A stretch of DNA of 64,000 nucleotides from Streptomonospora litoralis (GTDB taxonomy: Bacteria > Actinomycetota > Actinomycetes > Streptosporangiales > Streptosporangiaceae): contig NZ_CP036455.1 of NCBI RefSeq assembly GCF_004323735.1, positions 615,101 through 679,100 of the forward strand, in the 5' to 3' direction. Below, in pieces: positions 23,644-32,946 of the stretch. The notes below the pieces were generated by a model that was not told the DNA's origin, made no database searches, and worked only from the letters and a program-made list of their open reading frames with translations. Numbering within the stretch: position 1 is the stretch's first letter; each line of letters opens with the position of its first letter. The translations under genes and the position numbers were made by a program.

Positions 23644-24270
23644 TCAGCCATCGGCCTGCGGCGCGCCGCCGGGTCGTTGCCTGGGGCCGCTCGGCCCGTA
23701 CTGCCACGGGGGCGGGCCCTGCCACTCCTGCCCGTCCCCGGCGCCACCCGGCGGCGGAGCCGGTGCCGGAGGTGGCGCCGCACCCGAATTCGGACCCGAA
23801 GGGTGGGCGCCGGGGCCTTGAGGTCGAGCGCCGGGTCCCGCATGCGGTTGGGGAGCCGGACGCTGCGGATAGGCCCCGGGGTTGCCGGGATGGACCGGTC
23901 CGCCGTGGCCGGAGGGAACGCCGCCCCCGGCTGCGGGCGGCGGCGCCGACCATGCCGGATCGGGCTTCGGTGCGGGACCGGTGCGCACGCCTCGGATCAG
24001 GCCGAGGAGCAGCAGCAGGAACCCCGCGGCGAGTGCCAGGTCCAGGACACGCTGGCCCAGAACGACGGGCAACGGCGGGATGCGCCAGAACACCTCGAAA
24101 TAGGACAGCAGGACGGTGCTCACATAGCCGACGCCGTAGACCAGGATGAGCACCAGGCCGAACGCCGGCAGCATGCGGCGTCCCGCCGGGGCCGGCACAA
24201 GCGCCATGAATCCCAGCAGCGGAAGTACCACGAAAGGCCCGTTCCACAGGATCAGTTGCACGAGTTCCAC
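23644..24270 (-). CDS. Membrane protein with long Pro/Gly-rich tail
   Basis: 208 residues if GTG 24270 is the start (a TTG 13 codons upstream at 24309 is the alternative; neither has a strong ribosome site). Three hydrophobic segments (FVVLPLLGFMALVPA, MLPAFGLVLILVYGVGYVSTV, LALAAGFLLLLLGLI) are followed by ~100 residues of Pro/Gly/Ala-rich sequence with repeated PxP and GPG. The architecture is the same as in the downstream gene. Function unknown; the tail may be an interaction platform. Confidence 0.68.
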   Translation of the reverse strand: MELVQLILWNGPFVVLPLLGFMALVPAPAGRRMLPAFGLVLILVYGVGYVSTVLLSYFEVFWRIPPLPVVLGQRVLDLALAAGFLLLLLGLIRGVRTGPAPKPDPAWSAPPPAAGGGVPSGHGGPVHPGNPGAYPQRPAPQPHAGPGARPQGPGAHPSGPNSGAAPPPAPAPPPGGAGDGQEWQGPPPWQYGPSGPRQRPGGAPQADG

Positions 24271-24634
24271 GGAATTCCCACTCTTCGCCGCGTATGAACG
24301 TCGGATCAACCTAGGACATCGCGCCGACTGGGACCAAAGTGAACGTCGGTGCGGCCGGATCCGGCCGCCTCCGAGCAGCGCCCGCGCCCGCCGCTCCGGG
24401 CAGGCGGCTCCCTCTTGGGTCGCGCAGTCGCCGCTCAGCGCTTCGCGTCCGCTCCCGCCCCGTAAACACGGCGGGGTACACCGGTCATCTGCACGCCCAC
24501 CGCGGGGCGGCTACGAAACCGGTTCATTTGCGATACTCGCAGTCGGCGGACCGACCCGCACCCTGTGCCGCCGGCGCGACACGGACTCCGCTCCGCCCGA
24601 GCGGCGAAGCTCCCCAGATAGAGGAGGCGCAGAC
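24271..24634. other. Divergent intergenic region with palindrome
   Basis: 364 bp between divergent small membrane genes. A 16-bp perfect palindrome, CGGCCGGATCCGGCCG, lies at 24352-24367. No clear promoter hexamers or further gene could be supported. Confidence 0.45.
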
Positions 24635-24832
24635 ATGACAGAGCCGCGGCAGGCGGTGCGGTGGGACACGCCGCAGGTGTTGATGGCCGTTGCAGCGGTG
24701 TCGCTGATGGCGGTGGGCGCCGTCTTGTTCCTGCTGGGCGAACCGCAATCCGCATTCAGCGTGATGCTGGGAGCCTTCGTCCTGGGCCTGGCCCAGAACC
24801 GCAGGCGGCGCGCTCGGCACCAGCCGCGCTAG
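24635..24832 (+). CDS. Small two-helix membrane protein
   Basis: 65 residues; ATG 24635 has an excellent GAGGAGG 9 nt upstream. Two hydrophobic segments (QVLMAVAAVSLMAVGAVLFLL and FSVMLGAFVLGLAQ) end in a strongly basic tail (NRRRRARHQPR), predicting both ends in the cytoplasm. No family is recognised. It is flanked by gene-free DNA and converges on guaA, so it is probably expressed alone. Confidence 0.65.
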   Translation: MTEPRQAVRWDTPQVLMAVAAVSLMAVGAVLFLLGEPQSAFSVMLGAFVLGLAQNRRRRARHQPR

Positions 24833-24969
24833 CCACCGCTCGGCGGACAGGACCGCGAGCATGCCAAGCGATCAGCCGCGGCGGTGCGCGGGGAATGCCC
24901 CGGGCGTGGCCCCGCGGACGCGCCGACCTGCCGAAGAGGACCGGACGCCGCCGGCTCCCGCGGTCGCAC

Positions 24970-26556
24970 CTACTCCCACTCGATAGTGCCCGGAGGCTTG
25001 CTGGTCACGTCGAGGGTGACGCGGTTGACCTCGCGGACCTCGTTGGTGATCCGGTTGGAGATGGCGGCCAGCACGTCGTAGGGCAGCCGCGACCAGTCCG
25101 CCGTCATCGCGTCCTCGCTGCTGACCGGGCGCAGCACCACCGGGTGGCCGTAGGTGCGGCTGTCGCCCTGCACGCCCACCGAGCGGACGTCGGCCAGCAG
25201 CACCACCGGGCACTGCCAGATGTCGCGGTCCAGGCCCGCCCGCGAAAGCTCCTCGCGGGCGATGGCGTCGGCCTCGCGCAGCACGTCCAGGCGCTCGCGG
25301 GTGATGTCGCCGATGATGCGGATAGCCAGGCCCGGCCCGGGGAACGGCTGGCGCCACACCATCTCCTGGGGCAGGCCCAGTTCCTCGCCGACGCGGCGGA
25401 CCTCGTCCTTGAACAGTTCGCGCAGCGGTTCGACCAGGGAGAACCGGAGATCTTCGGGAAGCCCGCCGACGTTGTGGTGGGACTTGATGTTGGCGGCGCC
25501 GGTTCCGCCGCCGGACTCCACCACGTCCGGGTAGAGCGTGCCCTGCACCAGGAACTCGACGTCGTCGCCCGCCTGGCCGCCCTCGGCGACGACCTCGCGG
25601 GCAGCCTGCTCGAAGACCCGGATGAACTCCCGGCCGACGATCTTGCGCTTCTCCTCGGGGTCGCCGACCCCCGCCAGCGCGTCGAGGAACCGGTCCTGGG
25701 CGTCGACCACCTTCAGCACGGCCCCGGTGGCGGCGACGAAGTCCTTCTCGACCTGCTCGGCCTCGCCCTTGCGCAGCAGCCCGTGGTCGACGAACACGCA
25801 GGTGAGGCGATCGCCGATGGCGCGCTGAACCAGAGCGCCGGCGACCGCGGAGTCGACGCCGCCGCTGAGCCCGCAGACGGCGCGCTTGCCGCCGACCTGG
25901 GCGCGGATGCGTTCGACCTGCTCGTCGACGATGTTGACCATGGTCCAGGTGGGACGGCAGCCGGCGCCGTTGTAGAGGAAGTGGCGCAGCACCGCCTGCC
26001 CGTGCTCGCTGTGCAGCACCTCGGGGTGGAACTGCACCCCGTACAGCCCGCGCCCGGGGTCCTCCATGGCGGCGACGGGCGTGCTCTCGGTACTCCCGGT
26101 GGTACGGAAACCGGGGGGTGCCGCCGCGACGGAGTCGCCGTGGGACATCCACACGGTCTGCACCGCGGGCAGGCCGTTGAAGAGCACGGTGTCGGTGCCG
26201 ACGTCGATGCGGGTGCGGCCGAACTCGCTGCGGCCGGTCTCGGCGACCCGGCCGCCGAGGGACTGCACCATCGCCTGGTATCCGTAGCAGATGCCGAGGG
26301 TGGGCACGCCGGTCTCGAAGAGCTGCACGGGCGCCTGGGGCGCGCCGTCGGCGTAGACCGAAGCGGGGCCGCCGGAGAGGATGATGGCCTTGGGCTTCTT
26401 GGCGAGCATCTCCTCGACGGGCATGGTCGAGGGCACGATCTCGCTGTAGACATGGCACTCGCGCACCCGCCGCGCGATGAGCTGGGCGTATTGCGCGCCG
26501 TAGTCGACGACGAGGACGGTGTCGAACGAGCTTTCGCCGGCGTCGGCAGGGGACAC
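24970..26556 (-). CDS. guaA: GMP synthase (glutamine-hydrolysing)
   Basis: 528 residues; start GTG 26556 with GGGAAGG 6 nt upstream, discarding a 12-codon extension. It makes GMP from XMP, ATP and glutamine in purine synthesis. The N-terminal class I amidotransferase has its nucleophile Cys ~90 in LGICYGYQ (usually GMQ) and a His/Glu pair in GVQFHPE. The ATP-pyrophosphatase P-loop is [10 protein letters not shown]. The C-terminal dimerisation domain ends [17 protein letters not shown], as expected. Full length. It is unlinked to the other purine genes in the window (purN/purH at 58-60 kb). Confidence 0.97.
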   Translation of the reverse strand: MSPADAGESSFDTVLVVDYGAQYAQLIARRVRECHVYSEIVPSTMPVEEMLAKKPKAIILSGGPASVYADGAPQAPVQLFETGVPTLGICYGYQAMVQSLGGRVAETGRSEFGRTRIDVGTDTVLFNGLPAVQTVWMSHGDSVAAAPPGFRTTGSTESTPVAAMEDPGRGLYGVQFHPEVLHSEHGQAVLRHFLYNGAGCRPTWTMVNIVDEQVERIRAQVGGKRAVCGLSGGVDSAVAGALVQRAIGDRLTCVFVDHGLLRKGEAEQVEKDFVAATGAVLKVVDAQDRFLDALAGVGDPEEKRKIVGREFIRVFEQAAREVVAEGGQAGDDVEFLVQGTLYPDVVESGGGTGAANIKSHHNVGGLPEDLRFSLVEPLRELFKDEVRRVGEELGLPQEMVWRQPFPGPGLAIRIIGDITRERLDVLREADAIAREELSRAGLDRDIWQCPVVLLADVRSVGVQGDSRTYGHPVVLRPVSSEDAMTADWSRLPYDVLAAISNRITNEVREVNRVTLDVTSKPPGTIEWE

Positions 26557-26632
26557 GACAAGCCTTCCCGCAGGTAGAGGCGTGCAGCGCACGGGGATCG
26601 GACCGGTTCCAGTCTAGATCCTCGCCGCGGCC

Positions 26633-27751
26633 TCAGAACCCGGCCACCAGAACCGCGCGGTCGTCGGCGTGGTCGGTGGGCGCGGACCACGCCATGACCG
26701 TGGTGCACACGTCCTTGGGGCTGGGGGTCTCGAAGCCGGTCAGCAGCGCGGAGAGCCGACCGAGCCCGGCGTCCAGCGATTCGCGCCGCTGCTCGACGAC
26801 GCCGTCGGTGTAGCAGACCAGCAGGTCGCCGGGGCGCACCGGCAGGTGTGCGGTGCGGTGCGATCCGCCCAGGGAGCAGCCCAGCGGCGGGTCCACGACC
26901 TCGTCCAGGCGTTCGCAGGAGCCGTCGGTGCGCAGCAGCATCGGCGGCACGTGTCCCGCGTTGGCGTAGACCAGCTCGTGGGCGCCGGGATCGTAGACCG
27001 CATAGCACATGGTGGCCATGTTCTCCGGCAGGTAGGTGTCGACGTAGGCGTCCAGCCGCGCGGCGACGCGGTCGGGGCTGCTGTCCTCCTCCAGCGCCGC
27101 GGCGCGCAGCACACTGCGCAGCTGCGACATGACGGTGGCCTCGGGCAGGCCGTGTCCGGCGACGTCGCCGATCACCAGGCCGATGCGCTCGGACGCGGGG
27201 ACGGCGAAGACGTCGTACCAGTCGCCGCCGACCTCCGCGCCGTAGGCGGTGGGGATGTAATCCGCGGCGACATCCAGCGGCGCGCCCTCGACGCGATCGG
27301 GCAGCAGGCTGCGCTGGAGGCCGAGGGCGACCTCGTGCTCGCGTTCCATGCGGGCGCGCAGGTGGCGTTCGCGGTCGTCGGCGGCCGCCGTGCGGCGCAG
27401 GCGTTCGCGGTCGAACGTCGAGACGAGGCGGATCTGCACCGCGGGCTCACCGGCGTCGGCCCAGGCTGCGCGGCTGCCGAACCCGTGGCAGCGGCGGGGG
27501 CGGCCGTCGGGGTCGAGCAGGCCCAGCGCCCCGGCCAGCGGCTCACCGGATCGGGCCCACCGCCACAGGGTGTCGCCGACGTCTTCGGCGCTGTCGCAGG
27601 TGAGGCCGTAGAGGTTGGCGCCGGCGCCTGCGGCGGGGAACAGCCGCCGCATGGCCGCGTTGTGTCCGAGGATCTCGCCGGAGAGGCCGACCAGCAGCAT
27701 CGGCTCGCTCACCGCCCTGGTGATCGAGCCGAACAGCTCGCCGGCTAGCAC
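26633..27751 (-). CDS. PP2C/SpoIIE-type serine phosphatase with PAS-like sensor
   Basis: 372 residues; GTG 27751 overlaps the end of a small upstream frame. Residues ~10-110 look like a PAS domain (EPMLLVGLSGEILGHNAAMRRLF). A helical linker (EREHEVALGLQRSLLP) typical of RsbU-like proteins leads to the SpoIIE phosphatase domain. That domain carries the metal-binding aspartates in GGDWYDVF, VIGDVAGHG and CYTDGVVEQRRE. Such phosphatases reactivate anti-anti-sigma factors in partner-switching pathways. No anti-sigma or antagonist gene is adjacent, so the output is unknown. Confidence 0.9.
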   Translation of the reverse strand: MLAGELFGSITRAVSEPMLLVGLSGEILGHNAAMRRLFPAAGAGANLYGLTCDSAEDVGDTLWRWARSGEPLAGALGLLDPDGRPRRCHGFGSRAAWADAGEPAVQIRLVSTFDRERLRRTAAADDRERHLRARMEREHEVALGLQRSLLPDRVEGAPLDVAADYIPTAYGAEVGGDWYDVFAVPASERIGLVIGDVAGHGLPEATVMSQLRSVLRAAALEEDSSPDRVAARLDAYVDTYLPENMATMCYAVYDPGAHELVYANAGHVPPMLLRTDGSCERLDEVVDPPLGCSLGGSHRTAHLPVRPGDLLVCYTDGVVEQRRESLDAGLGRLSALLTGFETPSPKDVCTTVMAWSAPTDHADDRAVLVAGF

Positions 27752-27939
27752 GGCTCACCGGGCGCCGTGCCTGTCGGCGCGGCGGGGCCGGTATCGGGGG
27801 GCGCTCCGCGCGGCGGGCCGACGCGGCCCGGCACCTCCTGCCGCCCGATCGCCTCCTCCGGTGGCGCGTCCGGATCGATCGGCGGTTGGCGCCTGCAGAC
27901 ATCGTCGCTGAGTCGGAAGTCGGCATCCGCTACTCGCAT
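27745..27939 (-). CDS. Small Pro-rich protein coupled to the SpoIIE phosphatase
   Basis: 64 residues. ATG 27939 has GGAGGG 4 nt upstream, and the stop overlaps the phosphatase start by 7 nt (GTGCTAG), suggesting translational coupling. Composition is polar and Pro-rich (PPIDPDAPPEEAIG, PPDTGPAAPTGTAPGEP), with no hydrophobic segment. No family is recognised. It may be a real small partner or a leader that carries ribosomes into the phosphatase gene. Confidence 0.45.
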   Translation of the reverse strand: MRVADADFRLSDDVCRRQPPIDPDAPPEEAIGRQEVPGRVGPPRGAPPDTGPAAPTGTAPGEPC

Positions 27940-28236
27940 CGGTCCCTCCGTCGGCTCCGCGGGTACCGCCGCAGCAGGTTCGGGGAGCGGGGAGGCATGC
28001 GGCGGCCGCGTGAGGGGAACGTTACGCCGGGTCGGCTTCGGGCGCAGGAGTTTTCCACTTTTTTACGGTAGAGCGAACAGAGCATGGCGTTTCCCCGTCG
28101 TCCGGCGGCCGCACCTGGCCACCATCCGGGGTGATCGGGCAGGCCGGCGGCGGCGCCGGCAGCATCCGCGGACTCGGCCGGAAGGCGGGGGCGGTCGGGC
28201 CGAGGGCGCGGGGGGCCGCCCCGGCCCGCCCTGGCA

Positions 28237-29817
28237 TCAGCGCATCCGGAGCCGTTTCATCAGCCGGGCGCTCGCGGTCATCACCGTGGAGAGGGTCTCG
28301 GCGTCCATGCCGGGCGTGCCGCCGAGGCCGACGTAGTGCTGGCTGGCGACCGTCTGGGACTCGGTGTAGCGCAGCAGACCCTCGTCGCCGTGCCGCCGGC
28401 CCAGTCCGGACCGCTTCATACCGCCCATCGGAGCGCCGTAGCTGGCCCACGCCGCGCCGTAGCCCTCGTTGATGTTGACGGTGCCCGCCTGGATGCGCTC
28501 GGCCAGCCGCCGCCCGCGAGCGACGTCGCGCGTCCACACGCTGGCGTTGAGGCCGTAGTCGGTGGCGTTGGCGGCCGCGACCGCCTCGTCCTCGTCGGAG
28601 TAGCGGTAGAGGGAGACGACGGGGCCGAACGTCTCGGCGGCGCAAGCGTCCATGGCGGGTGCGACGCCGGCCATCACGGTGGGCTCGTAGAACAGCGGGC
28701 CGATCTCCTCGCGGGCGCGGCCGCCGGTGAGGATCTCGGCGCCTTTGGCCCGCGCGTCGTCGACGTGGGCGGCCACGCGGTCGAACTGGCGGCGGTAGGT
28801 GAGCGAGCCCATGTCGGCGGAGTAGTCGAAGTGGGCGTTGAGCTCCATGCCGCGTACGGCCCCGGCGAAGCGTTCGGCGAACTCGTCGTAGACGGAGTCG
28901 TGCACGTAGAGCCGCTCGGTGGAGATGCACAGCTGGCCGGCGTTGCTGAAGCACGCGCGCTGCATGCCCTCCACCGTCCAGTCCAGGTCGGCGTCCGCGC
29001 ACACGACGGCGGGGTTCTTGCCGCCCAGTTCGGCCGAGAAGCCGATCAGGCGGCTCGCCGCGCGCTGGGCGATCCGGGCACCGACGGGCGAGGAGCCGGT
29101 GAAGGACACGTAGTCGGCGTCGTCGATGAGCGCGTCGCCGATCTCCTCGGGAGTGCCCACCACGGGGATCCACAGGTCCTCGGGCAGGCCCGCCTCGATG
29201 GCCAGGTCGATGGCCCACAGAGCCGACAGTGCCGTCTGGGTATCGGGCTTGGCGACCACGGCGTTGCCGGCCAGCAGCGCCGGGACGGCGTCGGCCACAG
29301 GCAGCGCGAGCGGGTAGTTCCACGGGCTGATGACGCTGACGGCGCCTTTGGGCAGGCGGTGGTGGCGGGTGCGGGTCGCGCCGGGCACCGCGCCGGCGGC
29401 GCGCCGCGGACGCAGCAGGTGGGGTGCGCGCCGGGCGTAGTACAGGGTGCCGCCCGCGGCGTCGTAGACCTCCTCGAAGGCGTGGCGGCGGGCCTTGCCG
29501 GTTTCCCACTGGATGATGTCGAGGATCTCGCGCTGGCGGTCCAGCACCAGGTCGTGGAACCGCAGGAACGGCTCGGCGCGCTCGCGGGGGGACAGCGCGG
29601 CCCAGGACCGCTGAGCGGCGCGGGCACGCTCGAACGCGGCGGCCACGTCGTCGGCCGAGGACTCCGGGAGCTCGGCGAGAGGGGCGCCGGTGAAGGGGGC
29701 GGTGGTGGTGGTCGTGCGCCCGGAGTCGGCGGCCAGCCTGCGAACGAGGCGGGGGGAGGCGTCCGGCAGCTCCGCCCGAGGCACGGGATCGCCGGGGACG
29801 CTCGTAGCGGTGTCCAT
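28237..29817 (-). CDS. Aldehyde dehydrogenase, succinate-semialdehyde dehydrogenase type
   Basis: 526 residues from ATG 29817; no clear ribosome site, so it may be leaderless. NAD(P)-dependent oxidation of an aldehyde to a carboxylate. Visible: VISPWNYPLALPVADAVPAL (cofactor entry), FTGSSPVG, general base Glu ~264 in FSAELGGKNPAV, catalytic Cys ~295 in NAGQLCIST, and AETFGPVVSLYRY. The subgroup corresponds to the actinobacterial succinic-semialdehyde dehydrogenases (GabD2-like). No GABA-pathway partner is adjacent, so the substrate assignment is inference. It is divergent from the flavoprotein gene at 30017. Confidence 0.9.
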   Translation of the reverse strand: MDTATSVPGDPVPRAELPDASPRLVRRLAADSGRTTTTTAPFTGAPLAELPESSADDVAAAFERARAAQRSWAALSPRERAEPFLRFHDLVLDRQREILDIIQWETGKARRHAFEEVYDAAGGTLYYARRAPHLLRPRRAAGAVPGATRTRHHRLPKGAVSVISPWNYPLALPVADAVPALLAGNAVVAKPDTQTALSALWAIDLAIEAGLPEDLWIPVVGTPEEIGDALIDDADYVSFTGSSPVGARIAQRAASRLIGFSAELGGKNPAVVCADADLDWTVEGMQRACFSNAGQLCISTERLYVHDSVYDEFAERFAGAVRGMELNAHFDYSADMGSLTYRRQFDRVAAHVDDARAKGAEILTGGRAREEIGPLFYEPTVMAGVAPAMDACAAETFGPVVSLYRYSDEDEAVAAANATDYGLNASVWTRDVARGRRLAERIQAGTVNINEGYGAAWASYGAPMGGMKRSGLGRRHGDEGLLRYTESQTVASQHYVGLGGTPGMDAETLSTVMTASARLMKRLRMR

Positions 29818-30016
29818 GCGGGGAGGGTAATCCACGTCACTCGAATTGGCTACCCGCCGGTAACCACGCCTGCACGGGTTATCGCGCCTTGCGCCGGGGA
29901 GGATTCCACGGGCGGGCCCTGGACGGGCAGAGGTGGAGCAGCGTTGGATCGCACCGAGCGAGAAGCCGTTCCGGGGCGTCCGGTCTTCGTCCCCGCCCCC
30001 CTGGTTGGAGGTTGCG

Positions 30017-31345
30017 ATGTCGCAAGCCGCGAACACCACCGTCGCCATCGCGGGCGGCGGCCCCGCGGGGATCATGCTCGGTCTGCTGCTGGCGCGGGCC
30101 GGTGTGGACGTCACCGTGCTGGAGAAGCACAGCGACTTCCTGCGCGACTTCCGCGGAGACACGGTGCACCCTTCCACCCTCCAGGTGCTCGACGAGCTCG
30201 GGCTCGCCGAGGAGCTGGAGAAGCGGCCCCACCGCAAGGTCACCAGCCTGTCCATCGCGCGGGGCGACCGGCCGATCGTGCAGGCCGACCTGCACAGACT
30301 GCCGGTGAAGTACCCGCACATCGCGATGATGCCGCAGTGGGATTTCCTGGACATGCTCGCCGACCACGCCCGCACCTATACCGGATTCCGGCTGCTCACC
30401 GACAGCGAGGCCACCGGCATCGTCGAGGAGGGCGGCGCGGTCCGCGGGCTGAGGTACCGGTCGCGTCCGCCGCAAGGCGAAGGGGCCGATGCTCCCGCCG
30501 AAGGTGGCGCCGGCGACGGCGAGGAGCATGAACTGCGGGCCGTGCTGAGCGTCGCCGCCGACGGCCGCGACTCCGCACTGCGCGACGCCGCGGGCATGGT
30601 GCCTACCGAGCTGGGCGCGCCGATGGACGTACTGTGGCTGCGGATTCCCCGCCGCTCCGGGGAGAAGAGCGGGCTGAACGGCGCCCTCGGTGAAGGCGCC
30701 ATGGCGGTGGCGATCGACCGCGGCGACTATTGGCAGGTCGCCTACGTGATCCCCAAGGGCGGCTACGACGCGGTGCGCGCCGAGCCGATCGAGAGCCTCC
30801 AGGACAGGCTGCTGGCGGTGCTGCCGTTCCTCGGGGAAGACGTGCGCGCCGTCGACGACTGGTCGAAGGTGGCCTTCCTCAACGTCGCTTCCGACCGACT
30901 CGCCTCCTGGTACCGGCCGGGGCTGCTGGCCATCGGCGACGCGGCGCACGCCATGACGCCGATCGGCGGCGTAGGCATCAACCTGGCCGTGCAGGACGCC
31001 GTTGCGACGGCGAACCTGCTGTCGCGACAACTGCTGGAGGCGCAGAGCGACGCCGACCGGTTCGCCAAGACGCTCAACCCCGAACTCCTGGCCCGGGTCC
31101 AGCGCCGCCGGCAACTGCCCACGGTCGGCACCCAGGCGGTGCAACAGCTGCTGCAGCGCCAGATCATCAGCCGCGTGCTTGCGGACGACCTCGACGAGGG
31201 CCGACTGCCGCTGCCGCTGCGGGCGGTGGCCGGCACGAGCGCATGGTCCTACCTGGTCGCCCGCGTGATGATGGTCGGCCTGCGGCCCGAACACGTGCAC
31301 AGCCCCGCGGTGGCGACCCCCGCGGCACGGCCGGGGGAGTCCTGA
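30017..31345 (+). CDS. FAD-dependent monooxygenase (PHBH-like)
   Basis: 442 residues; ATG 30017 with GGAGG 6 nt upstream. It is a group A flavoprotein hydroxylase: N-terminal dinucleotide fold VAIAGGGPAGIMLGLLLARAG, the DG motif in VAADGRDSALRDAAG, and the GD motif in LLAIGDAAHAMTPIGGVGIN. The middle part matches substrate-binding sheets of aromatic hydroxylases (FRGDTVHPSTLQVLDELGL). These enzymes use NAD(P)H and O2 to hydroxylate aromatic or polyketide substrates; the actual substrate is unknown. A polar Gly/Ala/Glu loop (~165-185) is unusual. The repeat zone starts ~100 bp downstream. Confidence 0.88.
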   Translation: MSQAANTTVAIAGGGPAGIMLGLLLARAGVDVTVLEKHSDFLRDFRGDTVHPSTLQVLDELGLAEELEKRPHRKVTSLSIARGDRPIVQADLHRLPVKYPHIAMMPQWDFLDMLADHARTYTGFRLLTDSEATGIVEEGGAVRGLRYRSRPPQGEGADAPAEGGAGDGEEHELRAVLSVAADGRDSALRDAAGMVPTELGAPMDVLWLRIPRRSGEKSGLNGALGEGAMAVAIDRGDYWQVAYVIPKGGYDAVRAEPIESLQDRLLAVLPFLGEDVRAVDDWSKVAFLNVASDRLASWYRPGLLAIGDAAHAMTPIGGVGINLAVQDAVATANLLSRQLLEAQSDADRFAKTLNPELLARVQRRRQLPTVGTQAVQQLLQRQIISRVLADDLDEGRLPLPLRAVAGTSAWSYLVARVMMVGLRPEHVHSPAVATPAARPGES

Positions 31346-31518
31346 GGCGCGGAGTCTTGACATGCGGAGTCCTGAGCCGCGGCGGGTGGCCTGCAGCAGA
31401 AGCGGCTGCAGTGATCGTGGGGTCTTCGACGGGGCGGTGGTGGGTCGGAGCCGCGGTCGACGGGTCGGATGCTCGCCGGTGGCGGTGCCGGCGGTGGCGG
31501 TGCCGGCGGGGGCGGGTC

Positions 31519-31634
31519 GGGTCTGCTGGGCGGTCTTGCTGGTCGGCCGGGCGGCGGGTGGGCTTGCCTGGAAAGCGGCGGCGAGGGCCGCGGATGGCCG
31601 GGCCTGCGGTCGGCGGTTCGGGTGCTCGCCGGTG
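31519..31634 (-). repeat. Inverted copy of the ~138-bp repeat unit
   Basis: Read on the minus strand it runs CACCGGCGAGCACCCG ... CCGCAGGCCCGGCCATCCG ... CCCAGCAGACCCGA. These blocks and their order match the plus-strand units at 32391-32794, with about 80-85% identity by eye. A fragment of a second minus-strand copy (TCGCCGGTG context) lies at ~31460-31485. Confidence 0.75.
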
Positions 31635-31757
31635 GCGGCGGCCAGCGGGGGCCGCCCCCCGGGGGTGGGTATTCATCACAACACCTCCGCGCGGAGCCGG
31701 TGTTGCACTCACCCCCTGAACCCGCGTCCCTGCAGACAGACGCGGCGCGGCTTGGCC

Positions 31758-31820
31758 CGTCTATCGCGAACTTATGGTCGCAGGAAAGCGTATTCCGCGG
31801 CCATAAGTTCGCGATAGACG
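31758..31820. repeat. Long perfect hairpin, TCTATCGCG type
   Basis: The 20-base arm CGTCTATCGCGAACTTATGG (31758-31777) is exactly reverse-complemented at 31801-31820; three more pairs, one a wobble, continue inward, leaving a ~17-nt loop. It lies between inverted copies of the repeat unit. The outer end TCTATYGCG is shared with the hairpin at 57132-57194. Being symmetrical, it could act on both strands. Confidence 0.85.
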
Positions 31821-32022
31821 CCGGGTGAACCGGCATACCGGACATACCGGCGCCGGTTGGCCGACGTGGTACCGCCGTGTTGTGGCCGGACCCGCACCGG
31901 GCGGAGGCCGCGCGGCGGGGTGCGGTCGCGGGCGCCCGCACGGCCCCGGTGGTGCGCCGGATCGGGGGCCGAGGTGGCGACGACACGTCGCTCGTGGCGC
32001 CCGAGCGCGGCCTCCGGGTGCC

Positions 32023-32040
32023 CCACCCCCGATGGGGTGG
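32023..32040 (+). other. Small stem-loop followed by TTTT
   Basis: CCACCCC - CGAT - GGGGTGG with ACTTTT just after. It looks like a weak intrinsic terminator on the plus strand inside the repeat zone, with no gene assigned upstream. Confidence 0.35.
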
Positions 32041-32390
32041 ACTTTTGGGGGTCTATGCCCGTTTTGCGGGTGGCCTCGGCGGGCGCGGTGGCGACGAGGT
32101 GCACGAAAAGTCGACGTCAGGGGCGTTCTTTGTGCCATTCGGCGCGCCTCGTGCGCCCTCGCCGCCGCAGCGCGGCTGCGAGCCCACCGGGAACTCGGGC
32201 ATCAGTGGGCAAAACACCCCCCGTTGTTTCGTATCGCGGAGTGACAATGTGAGGACAGCACCTCGGGGCGACACCGAGGCGGATGCCGCCGCACGTATGT
32301 GCATCTCGTGGCCCCGACCCGGCTGCCCGACCGCCGCCCCGCCCACCGCAGGCCCGGCCCCGCCGTCGTCGCCGCCCCGCCGCACGCCCA

Positions 32391-32920
32391 ACCGGCGAGC
32401 ACCCGGCCCGTCAACCGCAGGCCCGGCCATCCGCCGACCTCGGCGCCGCTTTTCAGCCAAGACCACCCGCCACCCGGCAGACCGACAAGGCCGCCCAGCA
32501 GACCCGAGCCGCCCCGTCGGCTGCCGCCACCGGCGGGCACCCGGCCCGTTGGGCGCGGGCCAAGCCATCCGCCGACCTCGGCGCCGCTTTTCAGCCAAGA
32601 CCACCCGCCACCCGGCAGACCGACAAGGCCGCCCAGCGGACCCGAGCCGCCGATCCGCCAGGCGCGCCACCGGCGGGCACCCGGCCCGTCAACCGCAGGC
32701 CCGGCCATCCGCCGACCTCGGCGTCGCTTTTCAGCCAAGACCACCCGCCACCCGGCAGACCGACAAGGCCGCCCAGCAGACCCGAGCCGCCCCGCCGCAC
32801 GCCCAACCGGCGAGCACCCGACCCGTCAACCGCAGGCCCGGCCCCCCGTCGTCCTCGCCGCCGCCTCTCCTCCAGGCGGCCGCCGCCCGCCCGGTGCCAA
32901 GACCGCACAGCGGACCGGAG
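32391..32920 (+). repeat. Tandem array of ~138-bp repeat units
   Basis: Three near-complete units start at ~32391, ~32528 and ~32668; a fourth, diverged unit runs ~32806-32920. The TTTTCAGCCAAGACCACC blocks start at 32450, 32588 and 32728, i.e. spaced 138 and 140 bp. Each unit contains GCAGGCCCGGCCATCCGCC or a variant, then CGGCAGACCGACAAGGCCGC and CCAGCAGACCCGAGCC. A short fragment precedes the array at ~32345. Confidence 0.85.
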
Positions 32921-32946
32921 GCGCGGCGATGGCCGCCTATCGCACC

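Larger units (their letters stand above)
31346..32946. other. Gene-free zone built of inverted and tandem repeats
   Basis: 1.6 kb without a supported gene. Order: minus-strand copies of the repeat unit (to ~31634), a long perfect hairpin (31758-31820), ~500 bp of unassigned sequence with a small hairpin at 32023-32040, then three near-complete and one partial plus-strand units (32391-32920). Several frames stay open on both strands through the repeats, but they have Arg/Pro/Ala composition, no ribosome sites, and repeat in all frames alike, as expected for GC-rich non-coding repeats. Confidence 0.75.

Noticed and set aside
31772-32104. A 110-codon minus-strand frame containing the hairpin
   Set aside because: Its C-terminus is simply the translated hairpin arm, it lacks a ribosome site, and hydrophobic/charged patterns are not protein-like.
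32391-32920. CRISPR array
   Set aside because: Units are ~138 bp of continuous similarity with no short repeat/unique spacer alternation and no cas genes.
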